This document shows positions 1 through 9,223 of a stretch of 64,000 nucleotides of DNA, in pieces (within the stretch, counting starts at the first letter, position 1; every line of letters begins with the position of its first letter). The position numbers and the translations under genes are program-made. The DNA comes from Kutzneria viridogrisea. GTDB lineage: Bacteria; Actinomycetota; Actinomycetes; Mycobacteriales; Pseudonocardiaceae. The stretch is taken from contig JACJID010000001.1 in NCBI GenBank assembly GCA_014138725.1, positions 372,001-436,000 of the forward strand, written 5' to 3'. The notes under the pieces are model-generated. The model saw only the letters and a program-made list of their open reading frames with translations. It ran no database searches and was not told the origin of the DNA.

Positions 1-134
1 AGGAAGCGGTGGGCGATCACCCGAATGAGTGCAGTAGTCGCTATTTCCAGGAAAGCGCTAACGGGTTTTGAGAGTGTCTCGATAGCTGTCCTCGGAACCG
101 ACCGTTGTCCGATCCGACCTATTCGGGAGCGTGA

Positions 135-1337
135 ATGGTGGTACCTGAGGTGCTCGTGGTCGCAGGAACCCGTCCGGAGGCGATCAAGGTGGCCCCGTTG
201 GCGATGAGCATGGCCCGCGCGGGCCGACTCAGACCCGTGCTGCTGGCGGCGGGACAGCACCCGAGGCTGGTCCGCGAGTCCCTGGCGGCCTTCGGGCTGG
301 CGCCCGCGGTGTCGGTGCACCTGCGCAGGCGCAGCGGCACCCTGGCCGAGCTGGCCGCGGAGGTGGTGCGCGAACTCGACGCGGCGATGGCCGCCCGGCC
401 ACCGGACGCGGTGGTCGTGCAGGGCGACACCAGCACCGCCGCGATGGCCGCGCAGGTCGCGTTCTGGCGGCGCATCCCGGTGGTGCACCTGGAGGCCGGG
501 CTGCGCTCGCACGACCTGTACTCCCCGTTCCCGGAGGAGGCCAACCGCAAGATCATCGCGCAGGTCGCCGCCCTGCACCTGACGCCGACCGAGGAGGCCG
601 CGCGCAACCTGGCCGCCGAGGGCGTGGCCGGGTCCACGGTGCTGACCACCGGCAACACCGTGGTCGACGCCGTGCTGCACGTGGCGGCGAACGCCCCGGG
701 CTGCGCCGACCCGCGGGTGGAGGCCGCCGTGACGCGTGCCCGCGCGGGGCAGCGCAGGCTCGTGCTGGTCACCGCGCACCGCAGGGAGTCCTGGGGCGAG
801 CCGCTGGAGCAGGTGCTCGCGGCGGTCGCCGACCTGGTGGCGGCGCACCCGGACGTGGAGGTGGTGCTGCCGACGCACCCGAACCCGGCGGTGTCCGGGC
901 TGGTGCACCGCGTGCTGGACGGCCTCGAGCGGGTGGTGCTCACCGCGGCGCTGCCCTACCCGGAGCTGGCGCGGGTGCTGTCCGCCGCGACGCTGGTGCT
1001 GTCCGACTCCGGCGGCATCCAGGAGGAGGCGCCCTCCTTCCAGGTGCCGGTGCTGGTGCTGCGTGAGGTCACCGAGCGCATGGAGGCGGTCAAGGCGGGC
1101 TGCGCCCTGCTGGTGGGCACCGATCGCGAGCTGATCGTGAAGACCGCCGGCGGGCTGCTGCGCGAGGAAAGCGCTCGCCGTGCCATGACCACCGTGAGCA
1201 GCCCCTTCGGTGACGGGCTGGCCGCCGACCGCGCGGAACAGGCCATCGCCTGGCTGCTCGGTTGCGCACCCCAGCGTCCCGCCGAGTTCGCCGCGACCAG
1301 CGGCGTGCCAGCGGGCAGACCAGGAGGAGTTCGATGA
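135..1337 (+). CDS. wecB: UDP-N-acetylglucosamine 2-epimerase (non-hydrolysing)
   Basis: This is a 400-residue cytosolic enzyme of the WecB/MnaA family. The family interconverts UDP-GlcNAc and UDP-ManNAc for cell-surface polysaccharide synthesis. The family blocks are present in order: GTRPEAIK near residues 11-18, QGDTSTAA near 96, HLEAGLRS near 119, PEEANRK near 133, TAHRRESWGE near 213 and SDSGGIQEE near 290, so the catalytic Asp, Glu and His positions appear intact. The length is normal for the family. The ATG at 135 is used; an in-frame GTG follows at 138. The stop overlaps the next start in an ATGA, so the two genes are translationally coupled. Coupling to a secreted deacetylase-like protein suggests a role in exopolysaccharide or wall polymer production (inference). 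Confidence 0.93.
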   Translation: MVVPEVLVVAGTRPEAIKVAPLAMSMARAGRLRPVLLAAGQHPRLVRESLAAFGLAPAVSVHLRRRSGTLAELAAEVVRELDAAMAARPPDAVVVQGDTSTAAMAAQVAFWRRIPVVHLEAGLRSHDLYSPFPEEANRKIIAQVAALHLTPTEEAARNLAAEGVAGSTVLTTGNTVVDAVLHVAANAPGCADPRVEAAVTRARAGQRRLVLVTAHRRESWGEPLEQVLAAVADLVAAHPDVEVVLPTHPNPAVSGLVHRVLDGLERVVLTAALPYPELARVLSAATLVLSDSGGIQEEAPSFQVPVLVLREVTERMEAVKAGCALLVGTDRELIVKTAGGLLREESARRAMTTVSSPFGDGLAADRAEQAIAWLLGCAPQRPAEFAATSGVPAGRPGGVR

Positions 1338-3082
1338 CCGCACGAAGATGGACCAGGGCAGGTGTGGCCGCGCTGCTGGCACTCGCCGCGGCGACCGCCG
1401 TGACGCCCGCCTCGGCCGCGCCTGCCCCCCAGTTGGTGTCGCACGCCGCGGACACCAGGAGCCTGCCAGCACCACCCGCGCCGCCCACCAGCGTGCCGCG
1501 ACTGGTGTCCGGACTGGGCAAGTTGCTGACGAACCCCTTGCCGCTGCTGAGTAGCCTGCTCGGTCCGGCGAGCAACGCCGCGCCGGGCGCCAACCCGAAC
1601 CAGCGCACCCTGGTGCTCTACGACAGCACCGGCCCGTACGCCTGGCTCGGTGAGGCCTACGCGGTGGAGGCCGCCAACCTGATCAGCCACGGCAGCGCGT
1701 ACAAGATGCAGCCGGTGGCCCAGTACACCGCCAACGAGATGGCCGGCTACACCGGCGTGGTCTACCTCGGTTCCACCTACGACGAGCCGATCCCCACCGC
1801 GTTCCTGGACGACGTGCTCAGCGGCAGCCGCCCGGTGATCTGGATGAACGACAACCTGTGGCAGCTCACCCAGCGCTCCGCCAACTTCACCGCGCAGTAC
1901 GGGTTCACCTGGACCGGCTTCGACTTCTCGAACACGCCCACGGTGACCTACAAGAACACCACGCTGCAGCGCGACGTACTGGCCGCGCCCTCCGGCCTGC
2001 TGGCCACGACGATCACCGATCCGGCCAAGGCCAGCTCGCTGGCGGTGGCCAACCGAGCCGACGGCAGCAGCCTCAACTGGGCCGTGCGCGGGTCGAACCT
2101 GACCTACATCGGCGAGATTCCCTTCAGCTACGTGGGTTTCAACGACCGCTACTACGCCGCGGCCGACCTGCTGACCCTGCTCGCCAACCCGGCGACGCCC
2201 AACCGCAAGCGGGCACTGGTGCGCATCGAGGACGTCAGCCCGGGCAGCGACCCCACCGAGCTGCGCCAGATCGCGGACTACCTGTACTCGGCGGGAGTGC
2301 CGTTCTCGGTGGCCGTGATCCCGCAGTACAAGGACCCCAACGGGTACTACAACAACGGCACCGCGCAGAACATCTCGCTGGCGGGCGCGCCCGCCGTGGT
2401 CTCCGCACTGCGGTACATGCAGTCGCACGGTGGCACACTGGAGATGCACGGCTACACCCACCAGTACTCGAACGTGGCCAACCCGTACAGCGGGGTCAGC
2501 GGCGACGACTTCGAGTTCTACCGCGCGCACATCGACTCCGCCAACAACGTGGTCTACGACGGGCCGCCCGCGGAGGACTCCGCGCTGTGGGCGCAGTCCC
2601 GGATGACCATGGGCAAGCTGAACTTCACGCTGGCCGGGCTGCCCACGCCCACGGTGTTCGAGCCCCCGCACTACGCGGCCTCGGCCGTGGACTACCAGGT
2701 GGTCGCCAGCAACTTCGCCGCGCGCTACGACCGGGGCCTGTACTTCGGCGGCTGGTGCCCCAACGGTTCCTGCGGCAGCGGAACCCCCGACTACAGCAAG
2801 CTGTACGGGCAGTACTTCCCGTTCCTGGTACGTGACATCTACGGTTCACCGGTGATCCCCGAGCAGCTGGGCAACGTGGAACCCGTGCCGTACAACAACC
2901 ACCCGGCGCGGCTGCCCGCCGACATCCTGGCCACCGCCCAGAGCACGAGCGTGGTCACCGACACGGTGCAGAGCTTCTTCTACCACCCGTACCTGGGCAC
3001 CTCGTACCTGCGGCAGATCGTCACCGGCCTGCAGGGTATGGGCTACGGCTTCGTGACCGCCTCGGCGGTGGCCGCCGGATGA
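1334..3082 (+). CDS. Secreted DUF2334 polysaccharide deacetylase-like protein
   Basis: The ATG at 1334 has AGGAGG seven bases upstream and gives a 582-residue protein. A longer in-frame reading from 1262 lacks a ribosome site. The N-terminus is a Sec signal (arginines, a leucine/alanine-rich core, then TPASAAPA). The C-terminal half resembles DUF2334, a relative of NodB-type polysaccharide deacetylases: an Asp-containing block IEDVSPGSDP near residue 296, then EMHGYTHQ near 370, with the HGYTH pair a likely metal ligand. The N-terminal ~230 residues look like the accessory domain that often precedes it. The gene overlaps both its neighbours by ATGA, so it is the middle gene of a three-gene operon. 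Substrate is not known; export and modification of the polymer supplied by the epimerase is inference. Confidence 0.82.
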   Translation: MTARRWTRAGVAALLALAAATAVTPASAAPAPQLVSHAADTRSLPAPPAPPTSVPRLVSGLGKLLTNPLPLLSSLLGPASNAAPGANPNQRTLVLYDSTGPYAWLGEAYAVEAANLISHGSAYKMQPVAQYTANEMAGYTGVVYLGSTYDEPIPTAFLDDVLSGSRPVIWMNDNLWQLTQRSANFTAQYGFTWTGFDFSNTPTVTYKNTTLQRDVLAAPSGLLATTITDPAKASSLAVANRADGSSLNWAVRGSNLTYIGEIPFSYVGFNDRYYAAADLLTLLANPATPNRKRALVRIEDVSPGSDPTELRQIADYLYSAGVPFSVAVIPQYKDPNGYYNNGTAQNISLAGAPAVVSALRYMQSHGGTLEMHGYTHQYSNVANPYSGVSGDDFEFYRAHIDSANNVVYDGPPAEDSALWAQSRMTMGKLNFTLAGLPTPTVFEPPHYAASAVDYQVVASNFAARYDRGLYFGGWCPNGSCGSGTPDYSKLYGQYFPFLVRDIYGSPVIPEQLGNVEPVPYNNHPARLPADILATAQSTSVVTDTVQSFFYHPYLGTSYLRQIVTGLQGMGYGFVTASAVAAG

Positions 3083-3693
3083 CCAGGACCGGGGCGGGCG
3101 ACCGCCAGCGCCCGCCCCGTGTCCACCCGGTCCTGGCCGCCGCCCTGCTCGCGGCCGGGTGCGCCGCCACCGGTACCGAGTCCACCGGCTGGACGGTGAC
3201 CGTCTACTACACGGCCGTCGCCGAGCTGCACCACGGGCCGCCGCAGCTCGTGCGCGGCTGCCCGGTGCTGGACTGCGCGCACGGCAGCGCGGAACTGGGC
3301 AGCTTCCCGGCCGACTTCGTGGCCGCCGTGCGATCCGAGGGCGCCGGGCGCATCGCCGTGGGCAAATACCTGAACTGGTCCTCGGACACCGGGTTCTGGC
3401 TGGACACCGCGGCTCGCGACACCGCGGGCAGGCCGCTGCGACCCTGGCGCAGCGCCGCCGCCGACGACCTGGCGCCGGGCACCCGCGTGCGGTTGACCGG
3501 GTGCGGGCAGGGCGCCGAGCAGGCCGTGTGCGACCGGCTCAGCGCGGGGGAGTGGACCATCAGCGACGCGTTCACCCCGGGCCTGGGCGGCGCCAAGCAC
3601 GTGGATCTGTACGTGGGCGAGGAAAGCGGCCCCGACTTCACCAATGATCCGATGTTCACCACCCTGCACGGGGCGAGTCTGCGCACCGGCTAA
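3079..3693 (+). CDS. Small secreted lipoprotein-like protein, possibly 3D/double-psi barrel fold
   Basis: A 204-residue protein whose start overlaps the DUF2334 stop by ATGA. The N-terminus has a hydrophobic segment ending LLAAGCAATG, which approximates a lipobox (the -3 residue is Ala rather than Leu), so it may be a lipoprotein. The mature part carries four further cysteines, a VTVYYTAV strand near residue 38, and an AKHVDLYVGEE segment near 172. That layout loosely recalls the 3D domain, whose end motif contains an Asp followed by a strand, but the match is weak. It is the last gene of the polysaccharide operon. Function unknown. Confidence 0.7.
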   Translation: MTRTGAGDRQRPPRVHPVLAAALLAAGCAATGTESTGWTVTVYYTAVAELHHGPPQLVRGCPVLDCAHGSAELGSFPADFVAAVRSEGAGRIAVGKYLNWSSDTGFWLDTAARDTAGRPLRPWRSAAADDLAPGTRVRLTGCGQGAEQAVCDRLSAGEWTISDAFTPGLGGAKHVDLYVGEESGPDFTNDPMFTTLHGASLRTG

Positions 3694-3723
3694 CGGCGGG
3701 CCTGGCAGGGCCGATCTCCTACT

Positions 3724-6700
3724 GTGACTCACGTCAACGTTGTTGTGGCCCGGGACATCACCGGTGGCGTGAACTTCGGCGGGGCCAGACGGCGCCTGGC
3801 CGGGGTGTTGCCACACGAGCAGATGGTGCGGCGGCTGTCCACCGTGCAGGACCGCACCGTTGAGCGACCGGAGTTCGTCAGCCCCGGTATCGATCACGCC
3901 TCGGACCCGCGCAACCTGCTCGACACGCTGCGGGCCCGGCGGGGCGGCCGGGGCATCGTACTGATCGGGGCGGCCGGGACGGGCAAGAGCCGGACCTGCT
4001 TCGAGGTGGCCGAACTGGCCGTGCGGGAGGGGATGCGCGCGCTGTACGTGCTCTCCAGTGAGCACACGGTCACCGCCGAGGACCTGATCGAGGCCGTCAC
4101 CGCGGAGCCCGGCGAGGTGCTGGTGGTCATCGACTACCTCAACGACTGCCACGGGTTCGCCTACTCCGAGCTGCGCACCAGGGTGGCGCCCGCGGCCCGC
4201 GCCGAGGGCGTCACCGTGCACGTGCTGGCCTCCGCGCGGCCCGGCTGGAAACAGGCCGGAGACCTGCCCGAGGTCAAGCAGGAGTTCGACCTGGTGGAGC
4301 TGCGTGTCGACCGCGCGCACCACCGCGCGGTGTGCGCGGCGATCCTGGAGGTCGAGGCGCAGACCGCGCTGTGCCGCTACGACCGGGAGCGAGTCGAACG
4401 GGCCTGCGGGCACAAGCCGGTCATCGCCAAGCTGATCGCCCGTGAGATCGAGCGGCACGCCCTGGCTGGTGAGGAGCTCGTGGCGGAGCGATCCGGGGAC
4501 CTGCTCGGCTGGCTGCTGCGCATGTTCGCCTCCTACCAGCTCCTCATGCCGCCCTCCGAGGACCCACTCCGGCCGGTCCCGCCCGGGGAACGGGTGCGCG
4601 GGGCGGTCGCGGTGGTAGCCGCCTGCCCCCAGCCCCGCGACGCCGTGGAGCAGGTCGCGGCGACCGTGCTCGACGGGGACCCGGTCGCGGCGCAGGGCTG
4701 CGTGGACATGTTGCTGCGCATGGGATGGGTGGAGCAGGAGGAGGTCAACCTCGTTGTCGTGCACGACATCGTGGTGGACACGCTGTTGGCGCAGACGTTG
4801 CTCGACGAGTTCACCGATCGGGTGCGCGAGCAGTTCGCGGACACCCTGCTGGCGCCCGCGGTGCGGGACGCGCGCACGGCCAGCCGGTTCGTGCTGCACC
4901 TGAACCGGCTCACCCGGGATCTGGCCGAGGGGCGTGCGCGGCACCTGGCGGAGTACTGCCAGCGGTGGCTGCGCGGCAACGCCGTCGACCTGGGCGCCAC
5001 CCTGTTGGAGGAGGCACAGGCCAGCGGGTTCGCCCTGGGCACGCTGCTCAACGGGGAACCGTGGGCGGAGGCCGCCATCGAGTGCTGGTCCGAGCTGGTC
5101 GGCCCGTGGCTGGCCAAGTACGGACGGACCCAGCAGGCGCGTCACCTGTACGACAAGGGCCTCTACATGGCGCCCGCGGAGCGCGCGAGCTACCTCGCCG
5201 AGGACGCCATCACCTGGCTGACCGAGCACGGCACCAAGCCCAACGCCGCGTTCGTGCTCAGCGGCCTGCTGCACCAGAACGGGCTCGGCCCGCACAAGCA
5301 CATCGTGACCAGGCACGCCCTGGACTGGGCGAGGCGGCACAGCGAACGGGTCGAGGCGCAGTTCGTGCTCACCTCACTGCTGGTCAGCGTCGAGCCAGGG
5401 CACGAACGGACGCTGGTCGTGGAGTTCGCGCGCCGCTGGCTCAAGCACCACCACGGCCGGGACGACGCGCGGTACGTGCTGGGCCTGCTGATCCCGCTCG
5501 ACCTCGGCCTGGCCACCAAGGAGATCCTCGCGCGGGCGCTGACCTGGCTGGAACTGCACTCCGGGGCGGTCGCGTCCATGGTGCTCAGCGCCCTGCTGCG
5601 CGCCCGCGGTACCGTGGCCACGGAGCGGGCCCTGTCGTGGTTGGCGGAGCACCACAAGCTGCCCGCCGCGCACCACGTCCTGCAACCGTTGCTGGCCAGC
5701 GGCGAGGCAGGTGAGCTCATCGGCTGGACCGTCGCGTGGCTGCGCGACAACCTGCACCGGTTCTCCGGTGGCTTCCTGCTCAAGGTGTTGCTCGACCGGG
5801 AACTCGGCGCACACGAGGCGGAGGTGCTCGGCCTCGCGGTGCGCTGGCTGGGGGCGAACCGGACCGAGCAGGTTGCCGGGCACGTGCTGGTCAAGCTGAT
5901 CGCCCGCACGGACCTCGGTGACCAGCGCCCGGTGGTGCTCGCCCACACCGACGCGTGGCTGAGGCTGTACAACGAGTCGCACTTCGCCGCCGACACCGTG
6001 ATCGCCGCGCTGATCACGGCGGACTGCCCGAACATCGTCGAGCACGGCGTGGCCTGGCTGGCCGACAACCGCAAGAACGACAAGCTGCCGCTGGTGGCCA
6101 CCGCCCTGCTCACCCGCAGGGACCTGGGCAGCCACCTCGACCTCGTGCAGGCCACCGCCTTCCGCTGGCTGGTCACCCACCAGGCCAACAAGCACGCCGA
6201 CCTGGTCCGGGCCGGGCTGTGCACCGGTACCGCCACCGACCTGGACGCCGCCCTGGCCTGGCTCGACCGGCGCGGCCGCGTGCCCGCGGCCGGACCGCTG
6301 ATCCGCCACCTGGCGCTGTACACCGAGACCGACACCGCCGAGTACGCCCTGGCCTGGCTGGGTGCGCACGGGGCCATCGCCGAGGACGGCCTGCTGCTCA
6401 AGAGATTGCTCGCCGACGAGCGCACCGCTGAGCGGGTCGTGCCCGTGGTGCTGGCCTGGTTCGACACCGAGGAGATCGTCGAACACGAGCCGCACCTCGC
6501 GGTGCTGCTGCCCTTGCTGCAACTGGACCGGCACACCGAGCGCCCCGAGGTCCGCGACCGCGCACTGCGCTGGCTGGACAGCCACGACACCGGCCAGGAC
6601 GAGGTGCTGGCCCTGCTGCTGCAACGCGCCGACCTGGCCCCGGTGCGCGAACCCGTGCTGCGCCACGCCTTCACCTGGGTGCGTGCCAACCCCGCCGACC

Positions 6701-7113
6701 GCGACGCCTACCACGTGCTGAGCAGGCTGCTGGCCTGCCCGCACCTGGGCGACCAGGCCGCCGCCGCGATCGACCTGGCCTGCGGCTGGCTGCGGGTCCG
6801 CACGCTGCGATCCCGGGACTGCTTCGTGCTCAGCCGCCTGCTTGCCCGCGAGGACCTCGGCGAGCGGGCCGATGAGGCGGTGGAACACGCGGTGCGCTGG
6901 CTGGACAGGAACCCGTCCAGCGCCAGCGCGGGCGCGGTGCTCGGCCCGCTGCTGGCTCGCCCCGAACTTGGGCGGCACGTGCCGTTCGTGGCTGAGTGCG
7001 CCAGGCGCTGGCTGGACTCGGCGCCCGCCGAGCACAGCCACCACGCCGCGGTCGAGGCCGGCCTGGCTCAGGTCGTGGCCAACTCCGTCAGCACCGACCA
7101 CAGGTCCGAGTAG
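3724..7113 (+). CDS. Large P-loop NTPase with C-terminal tandem helical repeats
   Basis: A 1129-residue protein starting at GTG 3724. The short N-terminal block NVVVARDITGGVNFGG resembles the glycine-rich 'GGxFxG' openings found in actinobacterial signalling NTPases. A Walker A motif GAAGTGKS lies near residues 82-89 and a Walker B-like VLVVIDYL near 132. From about residue 400 to the end the protein is built from roughly 16-18 units of 30-40 residues, each with an A..WL helix and a second helix of the form VL..LL.R.DLG. There is no signal peptide or membrane segment. The architecture (NTPase plus superhelical scaffold) is that of STAND-type regulatory or conflict proteins, but no effector domain is recognisable. 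It converges on and overlaps the downstream phosphotransferase by 46 bp. Function unknown. Confidence 0.85.
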   Translation: MTHVNVVVARDITGGVNFGGARRRLAGVLPHEQMVRRLSTVQDRTVERPEFVSPGIDHASDPRNLLDTLRARRGGRGIVLIGAAGTGKSRTCFEVAELAVREGMRALYVLSSEHTVTAEDLIEAVTAEPGEVLVVIDYLNDCHGFAYSELRTRVAPAARAEGVTVHVLASARPGWKQAGDLPEVKQEFDLVELRVDRAHHRAVCAAILEVEAQTALCRYDRERVERACGHKPVIAKLIAREIERHALAGEELVAERSGDLLGWLLRMFASYQLLMPPSEDPLRPVPPGERVRGAVAVVAACPQPRDAVEQVAATVLDGDPVAAQGCVDMLLRMGWVEQEEVNLVVVHDIVVDTLLAQTLLDEFTDRVREQFADTLLAPAVRDARTASRFVLHLNRLTRDLAEGRARHLAEYCQRWLRGNAVDLGATLLEEAQASGFALGTLLNGEPWAEAAIECWSELVGPWLAKYGRTQQARHLYDKGLYMAPAERASYLAEDAITWLTEHGTKPNAAFVLSGLLHQNGLGPHKHIVTRHALDWARRHSERVEAQFVLTSLLVSVEPGHERTLVVEFARRWLKHHHGRDDARYVLGLLIPLDLGLATKEILARALTWLELHSGAVASMVLSALLRARGTVATERALSWLAEHHKLPAAHHVLQPLLASGEAGELIGWTVAWLRDNLHRFSGGFLLKVLLDRELGAHEAEVLGLAVRWLGANRTEQVAGHVLVKLIARTDLGDQRPVVLAHTDAWLRLYNESHFAADTVIAALITADCPNIVEHGVAWLADNRKNDKLPLVATALLTRRDLGSHLDLVQATAFRWLVTHQANKHADLVRAGLCTGTATDLDAALAWLDRRGRVPAAGPLIRHLALYTETDTAEYALAWLGAHGAIAEDGLLLKRLLADERTAERVVPVVLAWFDTEEIVEHEPHLAVLLPLLQLDRHTERPEVRDRALRWLDSHDTGQDEVLALLLQRADLAPVREPVLRHAFTWVRANPADRDAYHVLSRLLACPHLGDQAAAAIDLACGWLRVRTLRSRDCFVLSRLLAREDLGERADEAVEHAVRWLDRNPSSASAGAVLGPLLARPELGRHVPFVAECARRWLDSAPAEHSHHAAVEAGLAQVVANSVSTDHRSE

Positions 7114-8060
7114 CTCTCCTCGACGCCCTCGGTGTTGCCCAGCCGGTGCCGCTCCAACCGGATCGCGCCGAGGGTGCGCGCGCGGTAGATCAGTGCCCTG
7201 CGCCGCGCGGACCAGCTGTCGGCCAGCGGCCCGTAGGTGTTCCAGAACGCGTCCCGCTCGGTGCCCGGCCTGCGCTGCGCCATGAAGATCGTCCAGTCGG
7301 ACTCCGGGTCGCCCCAGGAGGTCCGGTCGCAGTCGAACACCCCGGTGATCGTCGGTTCCCGCGCGTCACCGGAGATCATGGTGTTGACGATCCACAGGTC
7401 CCCGTGCAGCAGCCTCGGTTCGGTGATCTCGTCCAGCACCGCCCGTTCGCGCCGCACGAGTTCGGCCAGCTGGCGCACGTCCCCGGCGGCCAGCCCGGCC
7501 TGCTCCAGGTCGGCCGCCGTGTCCGCCAGGTACGCCAGCAGCGCATCGCTCCACCGCTCGTGCAGCGGACCCATGACCGGGCCGAATCCCTTGCCGCGCA
7601 CCGAATGTAGCCTGCGCGTGAGCGTGCCGAGCTGCTCGAAGTAGCCCGTCCAGGACGGCCGCGGGTAGGCCGACAGCCCGCCCGCCGCGGGCACCCCGTC
7701 CAACAGGGTCTGGAACAGGTAGTCCCGGCCGATCAGCTCGTGCGTGAAGTCCACCGCCAGCGTCCTGGGCAGCATCGCGGCGAGTGGCGCCAGGTAGGGC
7801 ACGCTCGCGTGCTCGTTGCGCATCAGGTCGCGCTCGATGCGGTACTGCCTGGCCGGTTCCGGGGCCACCCGCAGGATCACCGGCCGCTGCCCGGCCAGCT
7901 CGACCCGGTAGGTGTTGTTGTACATGCCCTTGCCCAGTTCCTGGGCCGCCAGCACCCGCGTCCCCGCACCGAACGCCCGCGCGCACATGACCTCGACCTG
8001 TCCGGCGGTCACGCCCTGCTGGAAGGCCCCTGGCGCGCGCTCGACCGGTCTGAAGTCCAT
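7068..8060 (-). CDS. Aminoglycoside phosphotransferase (APH) family protein
   Basis: A 330-residue kinase-like protein. The catalytic loop LLHGDLWIVN (Asp base plus Asn) lies near residue 220 and the metal-binding Asp sits in GVFDCDRTSWGD about 25 residues later. An N-lobe reading VILRVAPE supplies a likely ATP-binding region. This is the APH/choline-kinase fold. Members phosphorylate aminoglycosides, macrolides or small metabolites, and the substrate cannot be read from sequence. The start ATG is at 8060. It is transcribed towards the NTPase gene and their 3' ends overlap. Confidence 0.85.
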   Translation of the reverse strand: MDFRPVERAPGAFQQGVTAGQVEVMCARAFGAGTRVLAAQELGKGMYNNTYRVELAGQRPVILRVAPEPARQYRIERDLMRNEHASVPYLAPLAAMLPRTLAVDFTHELIGRDYLFQTLLDGVPAAGGLSAYPRPSWTGYFEQLGTLTRRLHSVRGKGFGPVMGPLHERWSDALLAYLADTAADLEQAGLAAGDVRQLAELVRRERAVLDEITEPRLLHGDLWIVNTMISGDAREPTITGVFDCDRTSWGDPESDWTIFMAQRRPGTERDAFWNTYGPLADSWSARRRALIYRARTLGAIRLERHRLGNTEGVEESYSDLWSVLTELATT

Positions 8061-8127
8061 GCCGGGATGCTACGCGCTGCCACTTCCTGCAGCGCGTATT
8101 GCGTGACCGGGTCGGCCCGGTGCCAGC

Positions 8128-8298
8128 ATGGCCGCCATGCCAAGCACAATGGTACTGATGCTCAGTTCCGCGCTGTTGCTGCCGACCTGGACCCCCACCC
8201 CGGTACCGGCCGTCAGCGGTGGGTCGAGCCTGGACGCCGTGAGCGCCGTGTCCACCAAGGACGCCTGGGCCGTGGGCATCGCCGCCGTCTCCAGCTGA
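8128..8298 (+). pseudogene. Remnant of a secreted DAWAVG-repeat protein
   Basis: This 56-codon frame (alternative ATG at 8137) begins with a signal-peptide-like segment (STMVLMLSSALLLPTW) and ends with SSLDAVSAVSTKDAWAVG and eight more residues before a stop. The block AVSxxDAWAVG is the opening of the beta-propeller repeat found many times in large secreted actinobacterial proteins. Only the first half-repeat survives, so this is most likely the 5' stub of a gene lost by deletion. It lies between two convergent/diverging gene sets with no room for the rest of the gene. Confidence 0.55.
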
Positions 8299-8299
8299 G

Positions 8300-8695
8300 T
8301 CAGCCCGCCACCAACTCCACCTCGAAGCCCTGCGCGTCCTCCAGGTAGGCCGCGTAGTGCTGCTCGCCGCCCGCGTGCGGGTGCCGGTCACCGAACATGA
8401 GCCGCCACCCGTGCTCGGGCGCCAGCGCCGTCAGCCGGTCCACCTCCGCGCGGTCCCGCACGTGGAACGCCAGGTGGTTCAGTCCCGGCCGACACCGCTC
8501 GTGCCGCTGTGCCGTCAGCGCCGGGGACTGCTCGAACACCAGGTAGGTGCCGCCCAGCCGCCAACTGCGCCCCGCCGCCCACTCCTGGTGCACCTCGTAG
8601 CCCAGTTCACCCAGCAGCCAGCCCCAGCTCGCCACCGCACTGGCCAGGTCCGGGACCCAGACCTCCACGTGGTGCAGCGCCCCGTGCTCAGCCAA
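8300..8695 (-). CDS. VOC (glyoxalase/bleomycin-resistance) family protein
   Basis: A 131-residue protein with the paired beta-alpha-beta-beta-beta layout of the vicinal-oxygen-chelate superfamily. It opens LHHVEVWVPDLASAV near residue 7, has a central GLNHLAFHVRD near 71 and ends YAAYLEDAQGFEVELV. The two His and the C-terminal Glu fit the usual metal ligands. Reaction unknown. The start overlaps the end of the upstream YccF gene by 8 bp, so the two are probably co-transcribed. Confidence 0.85.
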   Translation of the reverse strand: MAEHGALHHVEVWVPDLASAVASWGWLLGELGYEVHQEWAAGRSWRLGGTYLVFEQSPALTAQRHERCRPGLNHLAFHVRDRAEVDRLTALAPEHGWRLMFGDRHPHAGGEQHYAAYLEDAQGFEVELVAG

Positions 8696-9095
8696 CCGTG
8701 AACGCCCCCGACCCCCGGTAGGTCCTGCTGTCCACGATCTCCTTGCCCAGTGGCACCAGCGAGACCGGGATCAGTTTGAAGTTCGCCAGCCCCAGCGGGA
8801 TGCCGATGATCGTCAGGCACTGCGCGATCCCGGTCAGCAGGTGCCCCAGCGCCAGCCACCAGCCCGCCACCACGATCCACAGCACGTTGCCGATCAGCGA
8901 GCCCGCCCCCGCGTCCCGCCGGTCCACCAGGGACCGGCCGAAGGGCCACAGCGCGAAGCTCGCCATCCGGAACGAGGCCAACCCGAACGGGATCGTGATG
9001 ATCAGCACGCAGCAGATCACCCCGGCCAGTGTGTACGCCAGCGCCAGCCAGAATCCGCACAGCACGAGCCAGATCAGGTTCAGCAGCGTCCTCAT
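8688..9095 (-). CDS. YccF-domain inner-membrane protein
   Basis: A 135-residue integral membrane protein made of two related halves. Each has a hydrophobic helix followed by an IPFGLASFRMA-like or IPLGLANFKL-like block (near residues 35 and 98), which is the hallmark of YccF/DUF307. Four to five membrane segments are visible. The family has no established function. It overlaps the downstream VOC gene by 8 bp. Confidence 0.88.
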   Translation of the reverse strand: MRTLLNLIWLVLCGFWLALAYTLAGVICCVLIITIPFGLASFRMASFALWPFGRSLVDRRDAGAGSLIGNVLWIVVAGWWLALGHLLTGIAQCLTIIGIPLGLANFKLIPVSLVPLGKEIVDSRTYRGSGAFTVG

Positions 9096-9223
9096 GCCCG
9101 TCAGTGTCCCGCACCGGAGCCCCGCGCCACGTCAGGGTTGACCCCGATTGGTCCCCTGGGACCAGTCCCAGACGCGCGGTCCTAGGTTCGGCTCCGCAGC
9201 GTCACCGACACTGGGGAGACACC

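Noticed and set aside
956-2671. Very long antisense frames opposite the epimerase/DUF2334 operon (and similar ones opposite most genes)
   Set aside because: High-GC codon bias opens complementary frames; their products are low-complexity R/G/A-rich and match no domain, while the opposite strand encodes clear families.
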